From assembly GCA_030848705.1 (NCBI GenBank), contig CM061245.1, positions 42,536,711 to 42,600,710 of the forward strand: 64,000 bases of DNA, written 5' to 3'. Of this stretch, positions 37,032 through 48,342 are shown one piece after another. A program made the position numbers and the translations under genes. Within the stretch, counting starts at the first letter, position 1, and each line of letters begins with the position of its first letter. The notes beneath the pieces are model-generated. The model was not told the origin of the DNA, did not search any database, and saw nothing but the letters and a program-made list of their open reading frames with translations. This stretch comes from Heracleum sosnowskyi (lineage: Eukaryota > Streptophyta > Magnoliopsida > Apiales > Apiaceae).

Positions 37032-37686
37032 TGCATCCTAAAAGGATCCGCTAGTAGGACAAGTAGAAATAAGGTTCGATGAAATCATGAGCTTCCTAGA
37101 AAGCAGATGAAGGGTTGAACCCGTTTTGATTGGTAGAAACATCCTCAAAGCTTTGCCAAGACAAACTACAAATGAATGCAAAGGAAAGCATACAAAATAT
37201 GCATGTCAACTGCACAAATAGAGTTGAATACAATGAACCCCGAAGGGTGAATGTTGTTAATTAACAAAAATTTCAAGCTCAGGAGAAGTTTGATATGATA
37301 GACTTGAGAATGAATCATTACGAGTGAAGCCATCAATAAGAACTTGTAAGGGTGAAGGGTTGAAACCCCAGAAATCAAAGACATTCAGTCCAAACCCCAT
37401 CATTCGATATGCTCAATGAAGGGCTTGAAGCCAAAACAAGACGCTATAAGACATAAAAGGCTTATGCAAATGTCAAGTTAGCCTCGAATAAGGCAAAATC
37501 GTCGTAAATGTGTAGGTCGCTCCACACTTTACACCAAGACGATACTCATGAAACACTAGTGTATATTAAAATCCCCAAAAAGGGTTGTAAGTCCCAGGTA
37601 AGGGATAAAAAGACCCCAAGTCTCGAAAAAGACCGGTATAACTTCTATGAAATCCTAGTGCATTATCATAGAAGTTGGGGGGCAAA
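37032..37686 (+). other. Gypsy 3' untranslated region and polypurine tract
   Basis: This noncoding stretch between the pol end and the 3' LTR contains repeated phrases such as GAAGGGTTGAA and CGAAGGGTGAA. It ends in a purine-rich tract, GAAGTTGGGGGGCAAA (37671-37686), directly before the LTR. That is the expected plus-strand primer site for reverse transcription. Confidence 0.75.
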
Positions 37687-37930
37687 TGATATGGGTTAAA
37701 AATAACCCTAAAGACATAATTAATATTGCATTAATTAAACCTAGTTGGTCCATCAATAAGGCCCGAAACTCTAATTAAATATTATTTTCTTAATTAATAT
37801 TTGGGCTAGAAGTACAACCTGTATTAGGAGACGTCCAATACAGGCTTGTTCTAATACAAGTGGGCTTCTTTCAATACAAGTCCGTTATGATATGGAAACA
37901 ACTCCTACAAGGAAGGATCTAGAATTAATC

Positions 37931-38125
37931 GTTATCCACCGTCAATGATAAGACTTATCCTTTAAGGAAGTGATAATACTTATCCACCGTCAAGGATAAG
38001 ACTTATCATTCAAGGAAGTGATAATACTTATCCATTGTCAAGGATAATATTTATCCTTCAAGAAAATGATAATACTTATCCACCGTCAAGGATAAGATTT
38101 ATCCTTCAAGGAAATCAATACTTAT
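37931..38125 (+). repeat. 48-bp tandem repeat in Gypsy U3
   Basis: TTATCCACCGTCA or its variant recurs at about 37932, 37980, 38028 and 38075, an even 48-base period. Each unit contains the near-palindrome GATAAGACTTATC. The block lies just upstream of the TATA box, where promoter enhancers would be expected. Confidence 0.9.
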
Positions 38126-38144
38126 CCATTAGGCTTCTAAACGC

Positions 38145-38154
38145 CTATATAAAG
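38145..38154 (+). promoter_or_regulatory. TATA box of the Gypsy LTR
   Basis: CTATATAAAG lies about 460 bases into the LTR, directly after the 48-base repeats. Transcription would start roughly 30 bases downstream. Confidence 0.7.
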
Positions 38155-38591
38155 GGTCTGACCCCTCATCTCAGAACTACGTTTTGGACACAACTCCATA
38201 CGTCATCTACAACGTTTTAGACTTCATCCTCGAATAAGGACATACAAGTCACTACGTCCTTGGTGTGCCCCTGCCGCCATAGCCCCGAGAGCAACACCAA
38301 GAACTACATCTTTATTGGCTTGATTCTCTAAACACTAGAGATACGCAGGCATCTTGTTAGGACCGAGTTACTCCCCGACAACAAGAGCAACCATTAAAGC
38401 TCGAATCTCTCTAACCCTAGCATTAAATTTGCAAGCACAATTTTTATTCCACAACACAGATAGACAGAGAATACGCATCTGTGGATTGCGGGTTTAGTGG
38501 ATATTTAGGGCACCCATTACCGATAAATTGTAATTTGGACAAATTACGCTGGATAACGGGTATTTCAGACATTTTCTCTTAGATCTATTAT

Positions 38592-38810
38592 TTAAAAATA
38601 TTTTATATTTTAATATCTAAAATACTACTAAAGATTACATTAACAATTTATTAAATTAAATTATTTATATTATTAGATATATAAATTCAATTTATTATAT
38701 ACACATATAAATATATATTAAAATTTCATAAAATAATATAATTACAAAAATCTAAATAAAAAATAATAAAATATTAAAGAAAACTGTGCATCGCACGGGA
38801 TATAAGCTAG
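38592..38810 (+). mobile_element. Helitron 3' end fragment, plus strand
   Basis: AT-rich sequence ends in AAGAAAACTGTGCATCGCAC, GGGATATAAG and CTAG (38807-38810), followed by T. The last ~170 bases closely match 40520-40674 (shared CTAAATAAAAAATAA and ATCGCACGGGATATAAG), so the two are copies of one family. No 5' end was identified. Confidence 0.7.
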
Positions 38811-39158
38811 TATATGTTGATAAGTTGAATGTTAATAATGGGGTATATTTTCCTGAACTTATTGACTTATTACTTGTTTTTGTTTTTTTTTTTAATACTT
38901 TATATTTTTACCTTTGTGTTTTTAAATATTTTTTTAATTTAAAATGCAAGTGTTGAAATCATTGTATTTAATAATTATTTTTTCAAATTTAATTTAGCAA
39001 ACTCTTAACTAACTTATAAGTAAATTTATCCAAACACCCGTATAACTTATAAAAATTCATCAACTTATCACTTAGAGCAACTCCAAGAGACTCTTAATGT
39101 GTTCCTTATAAATATTATAAAAAATTAACCTCCTAATGATTTAGGATATTATAAGGAA
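38811..39158. other. AT-rich DNA with a MITE end fragment
   Basis: No gene. At ~39075 GAGCAACTCCAAGAGACTC matches the reversed right end of the MITE at 41597-41879, so a broken copy of that family lies here. Confidence 0.5.
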
Positions 39159-39934
39159 CTAGCGTAACAACCCGTGCAAGGCACGGGCCTGCATAGAGAT
39201 TTCAATAATTTTTATCGTGAAAAGGTTGGTCGTGATCGATTTATTAGATTAAGGATTGTGTAGTCTTAAGTTTGAGAGGGTAAAATGAGAAGTATGGTTC
39301 ATGCATAGTGAGGAGTAAAGAATTTTTTTAACGAATAGTGTAATTACTTTGAATCACAAACGTAACTATGCCAAGGCTCTAAGACTTGTTTCTAGTGACT
39401 ATTATTGATTTTGAGACCAGATTGAAATAATGTAGAATTTGAAACACGAATGTACTATTGTTCTTCTTGTGATTATAAGCAGGTTTACCTGTGTTTTGTG
39501 TGTCAGAGAAAGGATAGTTTGTAGATTGGTAATTTGCGTTAGAGAGCGGTTGTTATATGTTTTTCGGGAATTGATTGGTTTTTTTTTTTTTTTTTGCAAT
39601 CTAGGTTATGAATAGGTTATATGCATGCAATGTTATTGTAATATAATCGAACATGCATGAATGAGATAGAGGATTTTAAAAAGAAGCTGAAGGCCGACGC
39701 ATCTTTGCACACCCTCACATCACCCAAGTTTGTGATAAACACCTTGGGAGATGAACACCTATTACAGTTTGGAGTATTCATGTCACCTATTTGTTTTTGG
39801 TTTTTTACTTGGGAACTGATTCTGCACTTCTCTCATGTGTTCATCTTTATATTAAATTATATTAACACACTTAGTAAATGCATTAAGAATGTGTTTGGAA
39901 TATCGTTTTACAGTTACACATTTTAATCCAATTT
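39159..39934 (-). mobile_element. Helitron 3' end, minus strand, left part of unknown element
   Basis: On the minus strand, the hairpin CCCGTGCCTTGCACGGG is followed by TTGTTACG and CTAG ending at 39159, with T next. The 5' end is not identified, so the extent to the right is open. The ORF at 39657-39926 has no recognisable domain and is not called as a gene. Confidence 0.5.
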
Positions 39935-40107
39935 ATTACTATATATTAAACCTCAACACAAGGGCAAAAATTTCCAATTAAATGGTCGTCACAAAAATGT
40001 CACTCATATATTATTATGCAAAAATATATTAATAGTTGTTAGTACAAAGAAACAAACCTCCAACCTCCTTCTAAGATGTTCATGGGTTTAACCACTATTC
40101 TACATGC
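39935..40107 (-). mobile_element. tRNA-derived SINE, minus strand (family 1)
   Basis: On the minus strand it has a box A-like TAGAATAGTGGTTAA, then GGAGGTTGGAGGTTTG at the box B position. Downstream is the family tail ending GGCAAAAATTTCC, CTTGTGTTG-type sequence, and ATATATAGTAAT. It is the inverted counterpart of the three plus-strand copies between 40676 and 41570. Confidence 0.75.
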
Positions 40108-40274
40108 CTGTTTGAGTTTACTTCAAAAAATTTATTAGATAATCCAAGTCTTTCTTCTCTTATCTTATATTATTTTTACTTTGATGTTTAAATAAATAAA
40201 ATATTGGTTTGTATTATTTATATAAATCAGTTTTTCTTTTCATATTTTCATAATTTTGGTCAAAAATTTTATTT

Positions 40275-40405
40275 TCCGGACACCCCAACCGGTATCACGC
40301 CAGACCCTAGAGTGCAGGAAGAATTCTCCACGCTCCCATGAATCAAACCTTGAATGCTTTGGTCAATAATCAGTGCTCCCACCAACTCATCTACAGGCCC
40401 GGAGG
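40275..40405 (-). mobile_element. tRNA-derived SINE, second family, minus strand
   Basis: Reversed, it reads GATGAGTTGGTGGGAGCACT (box A-like), then AAGGTTTGATTCATGGG (box B-like). It then continues with CTAGGGTCTGGCGTGATACC, a tail unlike family 1. It differs from a true tRNA gene in lacking a foldable cloverleaf and 3' terminator, so I call it a SINE. Confidence 0.6.
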
Positions 40406-40439
40406 CTTCTTTTTGTAATTTTATATACCTATATATTCA

Positions 40440-40675
40440 ATCACTGAATTTTATTACAGTTGTATGTTTTCGATTAAATATATATTAATTATGTTGTTTA
40501 AAATTCATACTTTTATATTAATATATTAAATTTAAATATTATATTGTTAGATTTATAAATCCAATATATATATATATATATATATTAAAATTTTATCAAA
40601 TTATATATAATAACTAAAATCTAAATAAAAAATAAGAAAATATTAAAGAAGACCGTGCATCGCACGGGATATAAG
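40440..40675 (+). mobile_element. Helitron 3' end fragment, terminus lost
   Basis: It matches 38640-38806, including the hairpin CGTGCATCGCACG and GGGATATAAG, but the CTAG is missing. The sequence passes directly into the SINE at 40676 (ATAGCATAGTG). A short TA run is at ~40565-40585. Confidence 0.65.
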
Positions 40676-40885
40676 ATAGCATAGTGATTAAGCCCATGGA
40701 TATCTTGAAAGGAGGTTGGAGGTTCGAATCTCTGTAGTAACACATCTATTAAAATTTTTTTGTATAATAATATACAAGTGGCATTTTTGTTATTTTTCAA
40801 AAGAAAAGGGTAAAACGGTAATTTCGCGGCCATTTAATTGGTAACTTTTGCCCTTGTGTTGGCCTATTATATATAGTAATAGATA
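40676..40885 (+). mobile_element. tRNA-derived SINE copy (family 1)
   Basis: Box A-like TAGCATAGTGATTAAG at 40677 and box B-like GGTTCGAATC at ~40722. Then the family body: GTGGCATTTTTGTTATTTTT, GGGTAAAACGGTAATTTC and CCCTTGTGTTGGCC, ending ATATATAGTAATAGATA. The ORF on the other strand is a shadow of this repeat. Confidence 0.85.
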
Positions 40886-40984
40886 AGTCAACGTTCTATG
40901 TACTTAAAATTTAAATTATGAAAAGAATAAAAGGAGATAATGTGATTTACCTAATAGGAATTCTAAATTACAAATCAAAAGTTA

Positions 40985-41190
40985 ACTTAGCACAGTGGTT
41001 AAGACATGAAATTGCTAAAATGAAGTTAAGGGTTCGATTCTTAATGAGAACACAAATTAATTATTTTTTAGCATAACTTATATAAAGTGGCATTTTTGTG
41101 ATTTTTCAACAAATAAGGGTAAAATTGTAATTTCACAGCCATTTTTTGGGCTCAATTTGCCCTTAGACGCCATTTAATATATATAAGTAG
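40985..41190 (+). mobile_element. tRNA-derived SINE copy (family 1), diverged
   Basis: Box A-like TTAGCACAGTGGTTAAG, box B-like GGTTCGATTC at ~41030. Then GTGGCATTTTTGTGATTTTT, GGGTAAAATTGTAATTTCAC and a diverged tail (TTTGCCCTTAGACGCC). It is the most diverged plus-strand copy. Confidence 0.8.
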
Positions 41191-41364
41191 ATAGATAGAT
41201 TTACATATATATATATATAATAACGTAAATAAAAAATATAAATTTATATAAATAATATGGACCAATATTTGATTTACTCAAAGGTTCAAAATAAAAAAAA
41301 GAATATAGAATTAGAGAAAATAATGTGACTTATCTAATAAAATCTTTAAAGTAAACTCAAAAAG

Positions 41365-41570
41365 TAACTTAGCATAGTGGTTAGGTTTTGGACTTCTTAG
41401 AAGGAGGTTGGGGGTTTGATTCTCTGCAATAACAAATATTAACATATTTTTGCATAATAATATAACAATGGTATTTTTGTTATTTTTCAAAAAACAGGGG
41501 TAAAATCGTAACTTCACAAGCATTAAAATGGCAAACTTTGCCCTTGTGTTGGCCTATTATATATAGTAAT
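41365..41570 (+). mobile_element. tRNA-derived SINE copy (family 1)
   Basis: Box A-like TTAGCATAGTGGTTAGG, box B-like GGTTTGATTC at ~41413. Then the family body (TGGTATTTTTGTTATTTTTC, GGGTAAAATCGTAACTTCAC, CCCTTGTGTTGGCC) and the same ATATATAGTAATAGATAG end as the copy at 40676. Confidence 0.85.
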
Positions 41571-41596
41571 AGATAGAAGTAATAGAAGTAATAGAT

Positions 41597-41879
41597 GACA
41601 ACTCCAACAATACTCCTTATTATTATTAAATTCAAACTTCACCTACATTTTTTATATTGGAGGAAAGAGAAAAAGATGAATAGATTTGGAGGAAAGTGAA
41701 TATTTTATTTAAGAAAATGATATAAGGAATGGCTCAACAATCCTTAAACATAAGGAAAGAAAATGAGTTCTTAAATTTTTAAGGGATGACTAAGGAGACT
41801 GTTGGAGCAAGTTTTTGCTCCAAATTCCTTATATTTCAGTTTAGGAGCCTATTTAACTAGTCTCTTGGAGTTGCTATTA
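41597..41879. mobile_element. MITE with CAACTCCAA inverted ends
   Basis: Left end GACAACTCCAACAATACTCC; right end, reversed, AGCAACTCCAAGAGACT. The ~283-base interior repeats AGGAAAGAGAAA / AGGAAAGTGAAT and ATTCCTTATAT phrases, with no ORF. A broken relative lies at ~39075. The superfamily is not assigned. Confidence 0.65.
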
Positions 41880-42790
41880 TATGACACTTACTCATTTTAA
41901 GCTATAAGTCAACTTTTTTGTGATACCCCAAACACGCAGGTTATAGCCCGTGCTACGCACACGGGTATTTAAAAATAATAATTTAATTATAACAAATTAA
42001 GTAATTTTAGATTTAAGATCAAAGGTATAATAACTATTTTGCTTTAAATGTTAAAATAAATTCATTCAAAATTTTTTATCTATATTTTGTTGTATATGTA
42101 ACATATATTTTAAGATAATTTACATTAAATGTTTACCCAAAATTAAAAGATTAGTTTATATTTTAATTAATTAACTTACCATAAATATTATTATGGTATT
42201 GATAATATTAAAAAATGAAATAGAAATTTTCTATAATTAAAGATGGGTCAAAATAAGTATATGAATATTCTACAAACCTAAATATGGATACCAAGCCTAA
42301 AATGGATAGTCCATTGGATCAAATCTATATATTAAAATGTTATCCGAACCTAAATATGGATACCGAACCTAAGGTATGGGGTATCCACAAATTTATAATA
42401 TTAGATTATCCTATGCGTATGTTCAAGTTTTTTATTTAGAAACTAATACGAGTATTACTAGTAGCTGTTATGTTAGTTTACAATTTTTTTGTAGGATATA
42501 ATAGATACTTAATGTTTTAGATGAGTTTTAGAACACTGAAATCCTAATTTTTCTTCCAATTCTTCAAGATGTTACATTCCAGAGAGTAGATTTTATTACT
42601 GATTTTGATCAAAAACCTTCATAAATCATCTAATACTCTACTTAGGTCTTGCGCTTTCAGTTATTAAAACTTTCTTTCTAACTCGTTCATATCTTTTCTT
42701 GCAATTTGTTGATTTTAAGCATTCTTTTCCTTTGTTTCGCTTCCTCTAACTTTCAGACTTTCAAAACATCGAACAATTTAGTGTCAAGTA
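41880..42790. other. AT-rich DNA, no gene seen
   Basis: A hairpin CCCGTG...CACGGG near 41945-41973 resembles a Helitron end on the minus strand but lacks CTRR. Two phrases around 42280 and 42345 (CCTAAATATGGATACC) form a short direct repeat. Nothing codes for a recognisable protein. Confidence 0.5.
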
Positions 42791-42810
42791 ATTAGGCTAA
42801 ACGCAACAAC

Positions 42811-43298
42811 TTGGGTAATCCACAAACCCACCCCAAGTTCCCAAAAGATAATGATTTGTTGGTGCAATTTGTAGTAATACTTTGTGTTATAAACTGACCT
42901 AAAGTCCCAACTCTTCTCAATTTTGAGACTTGAGTGGTACAAACTGCCCCACTTAAACTCTTGACGTCGTCGTTAGGTCTGAACGGATAGCCCATAGGTC
43001 CAAGATTGTATATCTCTAGCGATTGTGAGATAATACTGGTTAGTTCATGTCCCCACCTCTGGACCTCAGTCCATTGTGGAATAATATCACCAGCCTTCGT
43101 GTCCCCACCTCCAACAACTTCACGAATCAACCGAATAAGCCGGCCAATTGGCCCAAATGCAATAATGTGGGTAATCCACAAAGCCAGCACAGGTCTCCAA
43201 AAGATCATGATTATTGGTGCACTTAGTAGTTGTACTTTGTCTTATAAACTGGACTAAAGCCCCCACATTTCTCGATGTGAGACTCAGGTGTTACAATA
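42811..43298. repeat. imperfect ~130-bp direct repeat ending in GGTGTTACA
   Basis: A segment starting GGGTAATCCACAAA at ~42814 recurs at ~43170. Shared parts include CCAAAAGAT(A/C)ATGATT, TACTTTGT and TATAAACTG(G)ACTAAAG. The second copy ends in GATGTGAGACTCAGGTGTTAC, which resembles the end of some plant LTRs. The ~170-base spacer is unrelated. ORFs across it are not credible. Confidence 0.65.
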
Positions 43299-43968
43299 TG
43301 TTTTAATTTAATAATATTTCAATCTATTGACAATATTAATTCTTTATATATATATATATTAAAATAATTTTCACATACAATAAATGTTTTTATTTTACTA
43401 CTAAAATTTTAAAACATAATTATGTTTAAATGACCCGGGTTTGTCTAACCGATAATAATATTAACATTCGTGAAATATTATTTTCTAGGGAAAAAAGATG
43501 TTTTTACCACTCAACTCTTGTGTCTATTAGAAAGTAGCCACTGAACATTCAAATAATTAAAAATAATCACTAACGTTACATGTGTTTTTGTTTTTAATCA
43601 TTCCGTTAAGTATAAATGAAAACTCAGGACTTAATCATCTTCATCTGACATTACATAATAATTTTTTTTTTAAATTTATTATAATATAATCACTAAAAAT
43701 AAAATATTTGAAGTACAATACTGTCATTATTTTTCATGCGACTGATCACTTTATTTAAGAAATAATTCAATAATATCTTCCAAATAAATGTTTTTCCCTG
43801 ATTTGATATTGTAAAATTTTGAATATATAAAATTTTGATTTAGAATCTAATTTTTTAATCCAAAATTCTAGATATTGATCTAAAAGAATAATTTAGATAT
43901 CTAACCTTATTTTTGTTTGTCAAATTTGGTTTATGAATTCTTAAAAATCAACAATACGAATCTAAAAC

Positions 43969-44020
<52 letters not shown>

Positions 44021-45421
44021 TGTTTTTAATAATAATATATATTTTCAGTAATCTTTTTTTTATCATGATAAGTTTTAAACGGCTATTATTAACATGATAA
44101 TCAACTAAAACATTTAAACAAGTCTCGAAACAATTATCCGCATTTATGACTCAACAACTAGATAATCCACACAATTCACGTAACACATATTGTCATTTAA
44201 ATGTGATAACTAAATCACATAAGTCACGTAACATTTAAGAAATAATTTTAAACAAATATTCAACTCTCAGTTTAAAAGAAATTAAATATAAAACATTTTC
44301 AGATCGAAGGTCGAATCATTTTTTATTAAATAAAGACCAATTCCAACTAAATCGGTCAATAAAATAAAAAGATATCTAATTAATTAAAATTAATCAATTA
44401 ATATAAAATTAATTGACCAGTTATAACTTATTAAATAAATGTCTTTAGATAAACCGTTTAAGGAAAATAATTAAACTCAATTTAAATTAATTAAATCTAA
44501 TTAATAATTCAGTAATAAAATTAATAGATTAATAAATAAATAAATAAATTAATTAATCAAATTATTCAATAAAAATAATTAAATTTAATTGAATTTTGAA
44601 ATTAAATAAATATAAATTCGAATTTATAAAAAAAATTTAATAAAGAAATGAATTTTTAGAATTTAAAATCAATGTTTAGATTTTCTTGAAAATAATTATC
44701 CTCAAAACACTTTTATAGAAATGCAATTGAGTTTATAGGATTAAAACCGGGTTGGGGGAATGGGTAAACGGGTCGTCAAGAACACTACCGGATCTCGGTG
44801 GCGGTTCCGGCCTCCCGCCGTCCACCGGTTTGAACTTAAAGAACACGGTTCGGGGATTTTCGGTATTTTCAGGTATTTAATGGATTTTTCGACAAAAATA
44901 AATTAACGAATTAGCTATTTATAGTAGACGGAAAATTGTACCGTAAATATCATTTTTAGATTGATTATGATCCAATACATCATTATTAATCCAACTAAAA
45001 CGTACCAGTTCGTAACAATAATTATAAAAGAAATTATGGATAATTACAAAAATTATCCACAGGATTATTACAGGGTATCTATGCACCGAAATATATCTAT
45101 AACGAATGTTTAAAATTATTTTCCATTTCAGCGAATGAAATCTTGGTACGAACGATATACCAATTATCCGAACGATTATAAAATGAACTAAAATTTTCTT
45201 TCAATAAATAAAAATAAAATAAAATAAAATAAAATAGACATCTTTTTAAAATAAATCATAATTATCACAAATATTCACATAGCACTCATGGAACACGCAT
45301 ATGACCATTTAACGAATAATTTAACACATTAAAAACAGATAAAACATTTAATTAAAACAAATACAAAATAAAATTTCATTAAACATCGAAATGTTTACAC
45401 GTAGTTTTTCCCGGTTCTTAC
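43299..45421. mobile_element. degenerate LTR-like sequence related to the 52.9-kb solo LTR
   Basis: The right border TTCCCGGTTCTTACA resembles the right end of the solo LTR (GGATATTACA). A GC-rich block at 44745-44830, with GGATTAAAACCGGGTTGG and GGGTAAACGGGTC, aligns with 54833-54910 of that LTR, where GAAACCGGGTC and GGGTAAACGGGTC occur. An AATTAATT-rich stretch precedes both blocks. The left limit is unclear. A (TA)n run lies within it. Confidence 0.5.
43972..44013. repeat. (TA)n microsatellite
   Basis: About 40 bases of nearly pure TA dinucleotide within AT-rich DNA. Confidence 0.95.
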
Positions 45422-46041
45422 AGTTTTAGTAAGGAAAAAAAAAAGAAAATGTAGCATGTTTTAGTTGAAAAAAGTAATTGTTAGTTATGTTTTTTTTAGC
45501 AAAAGAGAGGATTGTGTTAGAAAAAATAGAAAAGGTAATGTCTTTTAGCTGAAAAGGTAATTGGTTATGTTATTATTTAATAAATTTTTTTTAAAAAAAT
45601 GAAATAAATAGAAAAAATAACATGTTTTAGCTAAAAATGTAATTATCCGTAATTAAAAGTACTATAATAGGTTTTAAAATAAATAAGTAAGGATTTGTCT
45701 ATGATATGTTTGGAAAATGATGGATTAAGTAATAGAAAAAAAAACATGTTTTAGTTGAAAAAGGTAATTACTCGTGATTTTTTTTAGAAAAAGAGAGGAT
45801 TTTGTTTAAAAAAATAGAATTGGTAATGTATTTTAGCTGAAAAGGTAATTGGTTGTAATTAATCTTATTATTTAATAATAGTTTTTTAAAAATAATAAGT
45901 AAGGGTAATTAAGTAAAATCATTAAGTATCGACTGTCCGTCCAAGTACCAAATTTTTAATTTTTCGTCTATTATAAGATAGTATAGATAGAAAAAATAAG
46001 TGACGATAAGTGATAAGTAAATGCTCACTTATAAGTTCAGT
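45422..46041. other. AT-rich degenerate repeat, no gene seen
   Basis: It contains TTTTAGTTGAAAAA, TTTTAGCTGAAAAGGTAATT and GTAAGGATTTGTCTATGAT phrases like those at 0.6-0.85 kb and 31.4-33.4 kb, so it is probably an old relative of that AT-rich family. Confidence 0.5.
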
Positions 46042-47239
46042 TGTGACGCCAAAACATACTACTAAACAAGCAAACCAAACTCTGCTTATAAGATACATAC
46101 ATAAGACAACATTAAACAACTACCCACATAGCCTAGATCGCATCCAGGTTCAAGTTTGAAATAATATACTACTCAATATCCAAAAGAAACTGATTCTAGA
46201 GTTATTACATATAACTAGCTAATCTTATGTCATAAACTACCAAAAGAGCTAAGCATCTAGTGCCTGGTACTAATAGGTACCAACCTGGACAAACTGTCTC
46301 CTATATGCGGCTCCTTAACCACCTGTCCTCTTACGTGCAGTCTGCATAGTTCTCACCATACTTGCTAACTGTAAGGGTTAGATAACAACAAAGGAGTGAA
46401 CTACAAAGCTCAACAAGTGTATAATAATAGCCAACAAGCTTCGAACATGATATAAGAAATGAATCAAGATATTTGATAAATAACAGGGTTTCATAACAGG
46501 AATCAATAAATAAACAAATTGGAATTGGAACCACACGCTACAAGCTAAGCTAGGTGATCAGCCAACGCATTAGCTCCAGATCACATATTTAATGTGATTC
46601 CAAACATACACTGGATCCATAGGCAACATACTGGCCTTAAATAATTCATAAATCAGACCGACGCCACGGTCAAAGCAAATCTCCAATTCCAGGGTCGAAT
46701 AAAATTAACAGATTATTCACGACGAATAAGGGTTTCAAGTTCTCAATTATAATTCAAGTCTACAAAGAAGACCTGTTTCAGTTTTACAGATTTCAATTCA
46801 TGATTACGCTTCAGGGATTATGTGAAAAATGAATGTAGGAAGATCATTCTATAGGGGTTAAGCAAAGGTATTATCAAACTTTCAGTAGGCATGATAATTC
46901 TAATATACGAATTTAAAGACAAAGCGGGATATATATATAAGATATAGTTGCAAGATAGAACAAAGCGTTTAAAGGTATTACATAAAACGGAAGGTATAGA
47001 GAAACAATTTTGGTTAGAGAAAACACTCGCCTTAGTGAGGAGACGACTAGAGTTATTCTTTTCCTATATGAGCTGGCTCCTTTCCTGATCGTCTACTTGG
47101 ACCTATAAAAGAATTTAACTCCACTTAGTACCTTAGCTTAGCTTTTCCCCTCAGTATTTACGTAACCAACAAATGTATTCGAAAATCTACCCTTGCGATA
47201 CATATACTTAACATAGTCATCCAACACATGTAATCACAT
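46042..47239 (+). mobile_element. left part of a TGTGACGCC-family LTR, broken by Copia A
   Basis: It starts TGTGACGCC and then tracks the first ~1.2 kb of the solo LTR at 52925 with divergence: GATCGCATCCAG, AGAGTTATTACAT, GTTAGATAACAAC against GTTAGAAAACAAC, and AATCACAT at its broken edge. At 47240 Copia element A begins. The missing right part should lie beyond the window, on the far side of the Copia nest. No protein is encoded. Plus coordinates are used because the true transcription strand is uncertain. Confidence 0.7.
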
Positions 47240-48328
47240 TGTAAAGCATAATGTAACATAAGATGTAAAAGAGATAACTACAACTCAACAAAGGACAAGA
47301 CAAACAATAATAATAACAGAAGCACAGGAATCCAGAATCAAAGAAGAAAAGGTAAACTCAAAGAATCAAAATATGGTATGTATTCTTGAAGTCCGTAAAC
47401 AAGTCACGGAAAGAAGTTCATGCCTCAGTGACAGTTAAAGAAACAAGACTACAAAAGTATGTGAATGATTTAGGGTTAGTACCACAAGATTCCAGTGATT
47501 TATTTGAAGCAACCAGAACGACAAAGGACTTATCAGTAGCATTGAATTGAAGACATAGAAGAATTGATCAAGTGTCATTCATCTGTGAACCAGACCAGTT
47601 ACACTAGTTGATGGCACTTAAAAAGATCAAGTTGTTTTATCGTCTCAGAAGAAATTGATACAGTCTGAAACTTAAACACCCTGGAGCTCAGTATCTTTTC
47701 TTGAAAGTCAAAGACAAGAAAAGAGTTCGATGGTTTTTCTATTTAGAAAACCATCGAATTTAATTCAAGAAATCCATAAGAAAACTAATATGAATTAAAT
47801 TCTCATTCGATAGTTTTTATTAAAAAACCATCGAATGGAAATTTGGTTCTAAATATTCGATAGTTTTCTTATTTGAAAGCAGGTGAAGAAATGACATTGT
47901 TGTCAGGTTGATGAAGATCCAACGACCAAGAATATTCCTTTATTTTTAGTTCGATGGTTTTTCTAAAAATCAAGTCTACAATTACGAAGAGAGAAGTGTG
48001 TCTTCTTCAGTCAGGTTCATTTACACAGAAGCAATTACGAAGAGAGAGAGAGATCAAGCCAGAGAGAATACCAGAGAAATTAATTTTGCTTGAATTCTAT
48101 CATTGTATTGATTGTGAATAACCTAGAACTCATTGAAGCTAATCTACAGATTAGAAATTGTAGCACCCCTCGAGGTTTATATTTATAAAAAGATATATTC
48201 CCCGACTCTTGGTTTGATTTGGTGTATTTGATTTCGTAGTTGAACTGAATGATTTATCCGTGAACGAAATTGAATAATTTATAGGTATCGTATTCAAACC
48301 CCCCTTCTACGATACTTTGGACCTAACA
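47240..48328 (+). mobile_element. 5' LTR of Copia element A
   Basis: It runs TGTAAAGCATAATG...GGACCTAACA (TG...CA), 1089 bases. A primer-binding site follows directly. It aligns along its whole length with LTR B (48917-50023). The U3 part carries CGATAGTTTT/CGATGGTTTT hairpins; the U5 end has a C-rich run (ATTCAAACCCCCCTTCTACG) common in Copia LTRs. Confidence 0.9.
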
Positions 48329-48330
48329 AT

Positions 48331-48342
48331 TGGTATCAGAGC
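48331..48342 (+). promoter_or_regulatory. primer-binding site, Copia A
   Basis: TGGTATCAGAGC, complementary to the 3' end of plant initiator methionine tRNA, sits two bases after LTR A. It primes minus-strand DNA synthesis in most plant Copia elements. Confidence 0.92.

Larger units (their letters stand above)
37687..38575 (+). mobile_element. 3' LTR of the Gypsy remnant
   Basis: It begins TGATATGGGTT straight after the polypurine tract. U3 holds a four-unit 48-base tandem repeat and a TATA box at 38145. R/U5 is probably 38180 onward. The right end is uncertain: the sequence turns to unrelated AT-rich DNA after about 38575 (TTTCAGACA), and I see no clean TG...CA pairing. No matching 5' LTR was found upstream of 33891. 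Confidence 0.65.

Noticed and set aside
40676..41570. tRNA genes suggested by box A/box B sequences
   Set aside because: No full cloverleaf or anticodon arm can be drawn, and the downstream body is repeated, so they are SINEs.
41945..41973. Helitron 3' end on the minus strand
   Set aside because: The hairpin is present, but the bases after it (ATAACCTGCG) lack CTRR and the stem has a mismatch; at best a decayed end.
42792..43257. 138-aa and 83-aa ORFs
   Set aside because: They cover the imperfect direct repeat, overlap on opposite strands and show no domain.
43299..45421. A complete LTR with TG...CA ends
   Set aside because: The ends TGTTACA and TTCTTACA exist but no matching target duplication was found, so completeness is not claimed.
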